Made by a program: the position numbers and the translations under genes. The notes under the pieces were generated by a model. The model ran no database searches. It saw only the letters and a program-made list of their open reading frames with translations, and had not been told where the DNA came from. A DNA stretch of 64,000 nt from Agrocybe praecox (Eukaryota; Basidiomycota; Agaricomycetes; Agaricales; Agrocybaceae), in the NCBI GenBank assembly GCA_964017145.1, contig OZ024841.1, forward strand, positions 2,418,001-2,482,000. Reading direction: 5' to 3'. Positions within the stretch are counted from its first letter, which is position 1, and the number at the start of each line of letters is the position of its first letter. Shown here one piece after another: positions 57,329 to 64,000 of this stretch.

Positions 57329-59814
57329 ATGAGACATCTTATTTTTCTCTTTTCTTTTGTCTCGCTGGTCGGGTTTCTTTAAACTTCTTGACGGAGTCCA
57401 CGCCGGTTCGTTCCTTCGATTCCCTGGCCAAGCTTCCAGCCTCGATGGCTCTTGGTCTCGTTGATACCAATAATCAGCGTCGTCAGTTTTCAAGAGCTGA
57501 TTCAGACGAAGTGCCTGGGGTCAGTTTGGGCCCTGATGAAGAAGTCCAGGTCATTCACGAGGGGGAACCGCCCGTGCCCGCAGGGGTCTATCATACGCCT
57601 GGAGATGAGAATCAGTTAGAAACTCTAACCCAGAACTTGGCAACGAATGGTCCTGCTACAGACATTTCTCCAACTGTAGTGTATTCCGCCCCTGATCCTT
57701 TTTACACCGGCGAAATCCCCATAACGCAATCAAACGACGGGGTTTTCTTCACCATGCTGGATCCTACCCTCAGTACAACACAAAATGATGCTACATCAAC
57801 TGACAATGCACAGTCTACAGCAGGCGCGATCACGCTCAGCATTCCTCCATCCTCAGAATCGACAAGCATCGATTCATCTGTGGATTCATCTCGGGTTACT
57901 TCCGTTACCGACACAGCAGTGCTGAGCCCTTCGACGACGGTAGCAGTTTCCTCGACGACCATCTTTTCTTCAGGAGTCTCTGTGGCTAGTACCACTGTAA
58001 TCTCCAGTTCCTCCATCTCAGTGCAAACTTCAGTATCAAGCAGTTTATTCTCCTCTAGCGGCTCGTCTTCTTCAAGTTCTGTGCACTTAATTGTTTCTTC
58101 CAGCAGCAGCTCTTTTGTATCATCGACCTCCTTTTTCTCTTCCAGCAGCATCGTTACCTCCAGTTCTGTCCAGTCATCTTCTGTTCAATCAAGTACATCC
58201 TCTATTTCTCCTCCACCATCGGAGACGGTCACTGCTCCGCCAATTTTAGGAAATCAAGCCAACTTAAATGTCCACGATCCACCGTATTATGTTGGTATAG
58301 TCTTGGGGACGTTCGTAGGTATTGCTCTATTGGCCGCTTTGATCGCGTGGTTCATCCGTTTTCAATCCCGTGCAGCCAGGCGAAAGAGAGCAAAAGCCAC
58401 TATAGTTCCTTGGGCTAGATCTGATAGGGATGTCATCGATGCAGGAGGCTTAGAGGCAGGCCACGGGTACGGGATGGATGGGTACAGTGTTGCAGCTTTG
58501 CATTTGGGCAGTCGTGAAGATTTGGCCGATATACAGACGTGGATATCTCGCGGTGATCGAGATGTAGGAGAACCTCGACGAGCAGGAGACAGTAACTTCG
58601 ACTCCTCAGCTTACGGTCTACATCAGCATGCTATACCAAACTCGGATCTTTTCTCTGAAAAGACTATCGGAGCTTTGACTGGGCAAAAGGTTGGAACGTC
58701 ATTGGCTCGCCCAAGGCATGCCAAGCGCTGCCTTCCGTCTCATCTCATTGACGAACGGGCAGCTGCTCAAGGTCGACCTCTGGCGGTGGTTAATGGTGTC
58801 CCAGCTAGCTTGAATCCTTCCTATTGCCCTTCCGAAGAATATATGGGTGAATCACATATCGGGCATGATCACGGACGTAGCTCGGGATACCCATGGGATC
58901 AACAATTTAGAGGTCCCCCACAAAAACCGACCATGGCAGAACGCCTGCGAAATCTTGGCAGTAAATCAAACATGCCTCCCTCAATGACAGAACCTTGGGA
59001 CGGAATTGGGCCATTACCAACCCCTGGGGGTCATAGGAGCGATCCCGGCCAAGAGGAGCAACTGTGGGCGCACACCCTTAAAACAAGCCTTGCAAACGCT
59101 TTCAACGCCGTTGCTGCCAACCTAACTTTGAACAATGGATCGTCCAAAATGCCGGACGATGACAAACTTACTGCTCCACCTAAAAGGCGCAAGTCCCTAA
59201 AAGATGCTGGCGCGAGCCGGGATGAGAAATCATCGGTGAAATCTCTTTCTCGAGGCGACTCTGTTGCATCTGGTGCTTCGAAAGCTTGGACTTTGGAGGA
59301 GACTGGGGACAGCTCTGGCATTGTTCATCTACTCAAAAATGACCGCAATTATCATGGCCGTCGACCGACGATTCCTGAACCTAATTTATCCTTTGGAGAT
59401 GGGAAAAGCATATCAACTTACAGCGACCAAACTTCGGGTTCCCACACTCCTCAGGTTCAAATCCCTTTAGTCGCGTCATCAAAACCTCAACCAGCTCACA
59501 TTCAGGGACAGCACCTTCAAGGGAGAAGGATATCGAGCGAAACGATAAGAGGAACGAGAAACAACGCCTCGGTCTCTCGGGATAGCAGTATCTATTCTGT
59601 TGCTTCTATGCCTAGAGGTCGTTCATTAACGGCAATGTATGCTAGTACCACTCTGTTGCCTTCAATCGCTTCACAGTCACGAATTATGGAGCCGGAATCT
59701 GCGAGCGATCTCGAGGCGAGGGAAGGAGAGGACTGTGTGGTCATTCGACCTGATAGTACAATATCCAGATTGAATTCTGTCGCCTCATCAGACATGGCTT
59801 CAGCGGATGGTTAG
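57329..59814 (+). CDS. Ser-rich single-pass membrane protein (sensor/mucin-like)
   Basis: Predicted cell-surface protein. A short first exon gives MRHLIFLFSFVSL; splicing out ~65 nt joins it to LPASMALGLVDT, making a complete signal peptide with a likely cleavage near SMA. An ectodomain of ~250 residues ends in a dense Ser/Thr/Val stalk (about 57.84-58.21 kb), probably O-mannosylated. One transmembrane helix (YVGIVLGTFVGIALLAALIA, then WFI) is followed by basic RFQSRAARRKRAK. A ~480-residue cytosolic tail rich in Ser, Pro and Gly follows (RLRNLGSKSNMPPSMTEPWD, RGDSVASGASKAWTLEETGD). The layout recalls yeast Wsc/Mid2 cell-wall sensors, but there is no Cys-rich WSC domain and no sequence match I recognise. 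Function unknown. Confidence 0.75.
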
Positions 59815-60659
59815 AATAACCAATTGAACGTGAGGTGAAAGACAGCTGAACAGAAGGAGATAACAGATAATAGTTTGGTTTTTCACATCTAATGCAAAAT
59901 TACGTTTATTGATAGATTTATACGATGTCCGGACTTCGTTGACTGAAAATGTAGTTCGCAACTTGAAAGTATCTTGAGGTCATCACGCCTTCAAGTGTTC
60001 CTGGATCAGACCCTCATCCTAAATGGGGTCGACTTTCACTCCATGGCCCACGATGGTCACATAGCATCATTGATAAGTCCTTGGTCAATGTTAAGCCCTG
60101 ATCTCCCAAATATTTAATGTCAGTTGCACGCGCTATTGACTTGCCTAAGACCGTCACGGACCTTTTCTAGAACGTTTTTTTGCACTTCTAGTTCCCAGAA
60201 AGTGCAACGTGCTTTGCTTAGCTCAGGGAGCAGAGTAAAATCAAGGTTATCTCCTTATGTTTTTCTTCTTCCAAAAATCGTTATGGAAGCTGTTGCTCGT
60301 GATAAGGACCTGTTCGGGTTGCGAAATAAGACTGCTCACAGAATTACCAAGCCCGATTCTTCTTTTGTTTTCAAGTTCCTACCTACAATGGTACACTTTT
60401 CCATCCGGTATGAGAAAAACCCAAAATCTGACAAGAGTATGTGATTAGCAATTAGACATAATGGATCGCCTGGGTAGAAAATTAATACTATACCCATTCC
60501 TTTTCCGTGATGATTCTTTGTCGGATGCCAACGTACATACCGATAATACGTCGACATCTGTACTTATAAGCGCATCCCGATAAGTAACAACATGAGGCCC
60601 TTCGAACCCACATTTTCACCGAATCCCTTTCTACCCCCAACACCATCGACGAAATTACG
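59815..60659. other. Intergenic, no gene recognised
   Basis: 3' flank of the Ser-rich protein gene and promoter of the first hydrolase. Short frames on both strands have no family resemblance. Confidence 0.45.
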
Positions 60660-61943
60660 ATGGGCCAAACCAAGAGCGTCCAGGACAGGAATGCTTTGAC
60701 TTTCTTTGACAGAATCCGCATGATCCTGGTCGCTTTGCCCAGTCGTGAGTCCTCATTATCTCTCGAGAGATGATAGCCTGTCAGAAACGTCCAACTATTA
60801 CAGCGATCGTGTTTGCATGGACACTGCTCAAGTCGCCTTTTTACCCCTATGGAAGAGCTAAAAGTTGGAAGAGGATATTGGCCGACAAAATGCTCCTCAG
60901 GATTATTTCGTGCTTGAACAGGAGACAGCAACGCGCGGTGTTCGGGACCACACGTAGGAGTTACGAAGACTGCCTTGCGAAGGTCAACTTGACACCATCA
61001 ATCGAAAGCATCGGAGGGAACGCAAACTTATTGTGGATTGGACCAAGGAAGACTGACCGTGTCGTTCTATATCTGCATGGTACGCACTCGCGCCATTCTC
61101 TTTCTGTAAACACGTGTCTCAAAAACGACATCTTATTTGAATAGGCGGAGCTTTCTTACTTGCCATGCCTGCAGCCGCACCGCTGTTTTATAGGTTCATT
61201 CAGGAGAATTTGGAGAAGAGAGGAAAACCGACAGGGGTTGCTATTTTGGAATACAGTGGGGATTTTTCTTTAGACTGGGGTGTGCACATGTCCTTGCTGA
61301 CCGGGCTAAACGTGTAGCGTTAATTCCGGATGCACACTATCCAACTCAGCTCAAGCAAACATTGATTGCAATTCAACACTTTCTGGACTCTGGTATCAAG
61401 CCAGAAAATATTCAGCTCGCAGGGGATTCAGCCGGAGGGATTTTGATCCATGGCGTCCTGTCGCACTTGCTGCATCCGCTGGAAGGAATGCCAAAGTTAA
61501 CCCTCACTTCTCCTCTCGGTGGCGCATACATGCTCTCTATCTGGGCCAAGTTGATCGACAAAAGCGGTTCTTTGTATACCAACGACGGAAACGGTGATTT
61601 CCTGAATGGGCGATCACTCAATTACTGGGGCCAGAAGGTGCTGGAAAATGTTCCTCCATCAGTAATTCCATATCTCGAACCAAATAGTGCACCAGAAGGA
61701 TGGTTAAACGGCATTGATAAACATGTGAAGCGCCTCCTGATCAGCGCGGGAGGCGTCGAAGCCTTGCGAGACGAGATCGTCAAATACGCGGCCGTTATCA
61801 CCAAGTACCACAGCGACGTAACGTTCATCGTGCAGGAGAATGGCGCCCATAACGACCCGTACAATGATTTCTTGGTTGGAGAGAAGGATTTGGGCAATCT
61901 GACGCCATTAGTTTTGGAATGGATGGATCAAACGTTCTCTTGA
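60660..61943 (+). CDS. Alpha/beta hydrolase (steryl acetyl hydrolase-like), copy 1
   Basis: HSL/Say1-type esterase. The first exon reads MGQTKSVQDRNALTFFDRIR, then MILVALP, a likely N-terminal membrane or signal anchor continuing as IVFAWTLLKSPFYPY after the intron. Catalytic features: oxyanion VVLYLHGGAFLL (HGG, rebuilt over an intron), nucleophile LAGDSAGGILIHG, the acid in the LLISAGGVEALRDEI region, and His in VQENGAHNDPYNDF. The protein ends LVLEWMDQTFS. Fungal relatives deacetylate sterols or hydrolyse small esters; the substrate here is unknown. Tandem with copy 2 about 300 bp downstream, same strand. Confidence 0.85.
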
Positions 61944-62257
61944 ATACTTGTTTTCCGCGTAAACAATGTTAATTCTGAATGACTTGATCCTGATGGAACT
62001 GATGTCGAGGCATCGACTTACAAGCGATTAAAACCATTTTGATCGTTTAGTTTATCACCGCTTCTCAAGATAAAAGCTTGACTCAAAATGAGTCTTCCAA
62101 TTTCCAAGAGTCCCCGTCTTTCGGCTGAACTGCAACACAACCTTGACCTATGCTCGTTTCTGTGAAGAATGCCGCAAGTTTGGCATTTTTCTGCCTAACT
62201 CTGCGTCAGTTTTTTGTTACATTATATAAAGTTTAAGCTCACTGTCCGAGGCCACAG

Positions 62258-63342
62258 CTATATATGTTCTGTGGCGATTGCTGCTGTCCTTCTTTGTGCC
62301 TCAGCAGCGACAGAAACCTTGGAAGCGAGTTGCGGGTGACGCAGCCTTTCGCTGGTTCGTATTCACACAGGACATTGCCTTCATGCAAACAATTATCGGC
62401 CCCTCTCTTCGAACCTATAAGAAGTGGTGCAAGCAGAGTGCTATCAGGCCAGAAGTAGAAGACATCGGGCATGGAGCGCAGATATTTTGGGTTGGCGAGA
62501 AGAATTGCACAAAGGTTATCCTATACCTTCACGGAGGTGGATTCTCGTTGCCTCTGGCCGATTACAGTCTTTCATTTTGGAGATTTATCCTGCAGACGAT
62601 GCAAGAGACCGAAGGAGTGAAAGCTCGACTGGCAATATTAAACTATGGTAAGTTTTGGAACTCTGATAATGATTCCTATTTTTGACCTTTCAAAGGTCTT
62701 ATCCCAGATACGAACTATCCAACGCAACTTATCCAAGCTGTAGACGCTGTCAATTATCTCCTATCGCAAGGAATAAAGCCAGAGGACATGCAACTCACAG
62801 GAGATTCGGCCGGTGCGAACTTGGTCAATCAACTTTTCCTTCACATGCTGCATCATGTGGAGGGCGTTCCCGTGGTGAAAGCTGGAACAAGATTTTGCGG
62901 GGCCTATTTGATGTCTCCATGGGTCTTTCTGCTCCCTCGATCGGGAGTGAAATCGTATACTGAGAACTGTCGACACGACCTTATTCCATTTACCAGAAAG
63001 TTTGAAAATTTCGGCAACGCAGTTGTCTCCGGCCTCCCGAACAGAACAGCGGATATCAAATATGTCGATGCTGCCAATGTTCCGGAGGGATGGTACGACG
63101 GTGTCGATAAGGTGGTGGAGACGGTTCTAATCACTGCAGGAGGCGTAGAATGTCTTCGGGACGATATCGTCGAATTTGCGGGTGTTTTTTGCAAGGCACA
63201 CCCAGGAGCCAAATTGGTAGTAGACAAGTTTGGTGTTCACGACGATCCTTTCTACGATTTCTTAGTTGGAGAGAAGGTGCATGCAGAGTTGACGCCATTG
63301 ATAGCTCAGTGGTTGGCAGATAGGTTTACGTTAGAGAAGTAG
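62258..63342 (+). CDS. Alpha/beta hydrolase (steryl acetyl hydrolase-like), copy 2, 5' end unresolved
   Basis: Paralogue of copy 1: IYVLWRLLLSFFVPQQRQKPW aligns with its second exon in the same intron phase, followed by VILYLHGGGFSL, LTGDSAGANLVNQLFLH, CGAYLMSPWVF, LITAGGVECLRDDIVEF and KFGVHDDPFYDFLVGEK, so the Ser-Asp-His triad is intact. The frame reaches an acceptor-like CCACAG at 62252-62257 but has no in-frame ATG before it, and no exon resembling copy 1's MGQTKS exon is found upstream. A tiny exon beginning at the ATG near 62089 with a weak donor is the only candidate seen. Either the first exon is short and diverged, or the duplicate lost its start. Its end, FTLEK, is intact. Confidence 0.75.
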
Positions 63343-63403
63343 GTTCAATGTACGAGATAAGATAAATCAAGCCAGGTGTGAGTAATCGAGGCCGCGGAGA
63401 TTC

Positions 63404-64000
63404 TTGTTCAAGGTGAAGCAGGAATATCCGTCAAAGATTGTAGTAGAAACCAACCTTCAGAAAACAAGTTGGGTTGTAGAATCCTTGACCATCGACCACG
63501 AAATGTTTCCAGTAAATATGAACCTACAACTCGTCGTTGTTGTCCACCCGCTCGGAACTCCTAATTGGCCAACTGGACCAAGTGACGAATGCACTCCCGT
63601 TGTGCATTCTTGTTCGTTACGTCCGTTCGTTTGGAAACATTGTGATTTGGGTGGAAAGCTGACAACACGACTGTGAGTTTGATTTCGACATTATTTACGA
63701 CGACTTACATTTTCTAGACTCTATAAGCTAACAAAGTAGCGAGAATGCAAGGTTGACTGAGGTAGCCAACGCAACCGTGAGATTCATTTTCTTATTACAC
63801 TTGATGGCGACTCACCAATTCATAGGTTTCTCATTTCAGAGCTCGTGCTGCAGACGGACGATCATGTCACTCGAGTATGCAGCGATCTAGATATGGATGC
63901 GTAAGTTGAATGTTCGTGTCCTACGAAATTTTCAAATGCTCACCATCGTGTTGTATAATAGAGCACCAACTAGATACGAGCAAGTACGTGCATATCGCAA
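63404..64000 (+). CDS. Unidentified gene, partial at right edge
   Basis: Plus-strand frame (FKVKQEYPSKIVVETNLQKT, then GTPNWPTGPSDECTPVVHSC and GGKLTTRL) followed by a plausible donor, a short exon SENARLTEVANAT, and exons reading LVLQTDDHVTRVCSDLDMDA and PTRYEQVRAYR at the window end. No ATG start is evident and the family is not recognised. Splice signals between these pieces are good, so a real gene continuing beyond 64000 is likely, but limits are uncertain. Confidence 0.35.

Noticed and set aside
57702..58151. Antisense 149-codon acidic ORF
   Set aside because: Mirror of the Ser-rich stalk codons; low-complexity shadow of the real gene.
1..64000. tRNA genes, CRISPR arrays, bacterial operons
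   Set aside because: Scanned by eye for tRNA B-box-like GTTCRANNC words and regular spacer repeats; hits fell in coding sequence without cloverleaf. Prokaryotic features do not apply to this intron-rich DNA.

Overview
This window is nuclear DNA from a filamentous basidiomycete, most likely a mushroom-forming agaricomycete. Genes are dense on both strands and split by many 50-70 nt GT-AG introns. The families fit that group: GH79 glucuronidase-like proteins with C-terminal hydrophobic tails, DUF6534 membrane proteins, F-box proteins, tandem MFS carriers and stand-alone adenylating enzymes. I translated across introns by hand, so outer CDS limits are usually firmer than inner exon borders. There is one 200-N assembly gap (6721-6920).

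0.5-11.4 kb is mostly housekeeping: a BolA/Fra2-like Fe-S protein (+), then on the minus strand a secreted polyamine/amine oxidase, an ARMT1/DUF89 damage-control phosphatase, the ribosome biogenesis factor Noc2 (broken by the gap) and elongation factor 1B-gamma. 11.6-12.6 kb has no protein gene. It reads as a minus-strand non-coding snoRNA host gene: short exons with good splice sites separate introns that hold two snR38-type box C/D snoRNAs, each with a 13-nt guide against the peptidyl-transferase region of 25S rRNA, and a third, orphan C/D candidate.

13-22 kb holds two tandem long-chain acyl-CoA synthetases. Between them is an F-box-type gene flanked by two copies of a ~215-bp dispersed repeat with a perfect palindrome. 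22-28 kb holds two tandem GH79 genes (-). 28.7-31 kb is a decayed strip: a DENN-domain gene remnant with two in-frame stops, and an 883-bp poly-A retroposon bounded by perfect 15-bp target-site duplications. 32.7-41 kb holds a DUF6534 membrane protein and two tandem MFS transporters (+).

41-55 kb holds an acyl-protein thioesterase (-), a TPR-like/F-box protein (+), the ankyrin DHHC palmitoyltransferase Akr1 (-), tyrosyl-DNA phosphodiesterase with a ubiquitin-interacting-like N terminus (+) and a stand-alone adenylating enzyme (-). The thioesterase and Akr1 are opposing activities of the protein palmitoylation cycle. 57-64 kb holds a Ser-rich single-pass surface protein, two tandem alpha/beta hydrolases (the second without a clear first exon) and an unidentified gene cut by the window edge.

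Four tandem paralogue pairs (acyl-CoA synthetase, GH79, MFS, alpha/beta hydrolase) in 64 kb show that local duplication shapes this locus. The most interesting signals are the snoRNA host gene and the DUF89 catalytic motif encoded by two consecutive microexons (11 and 9 nt).
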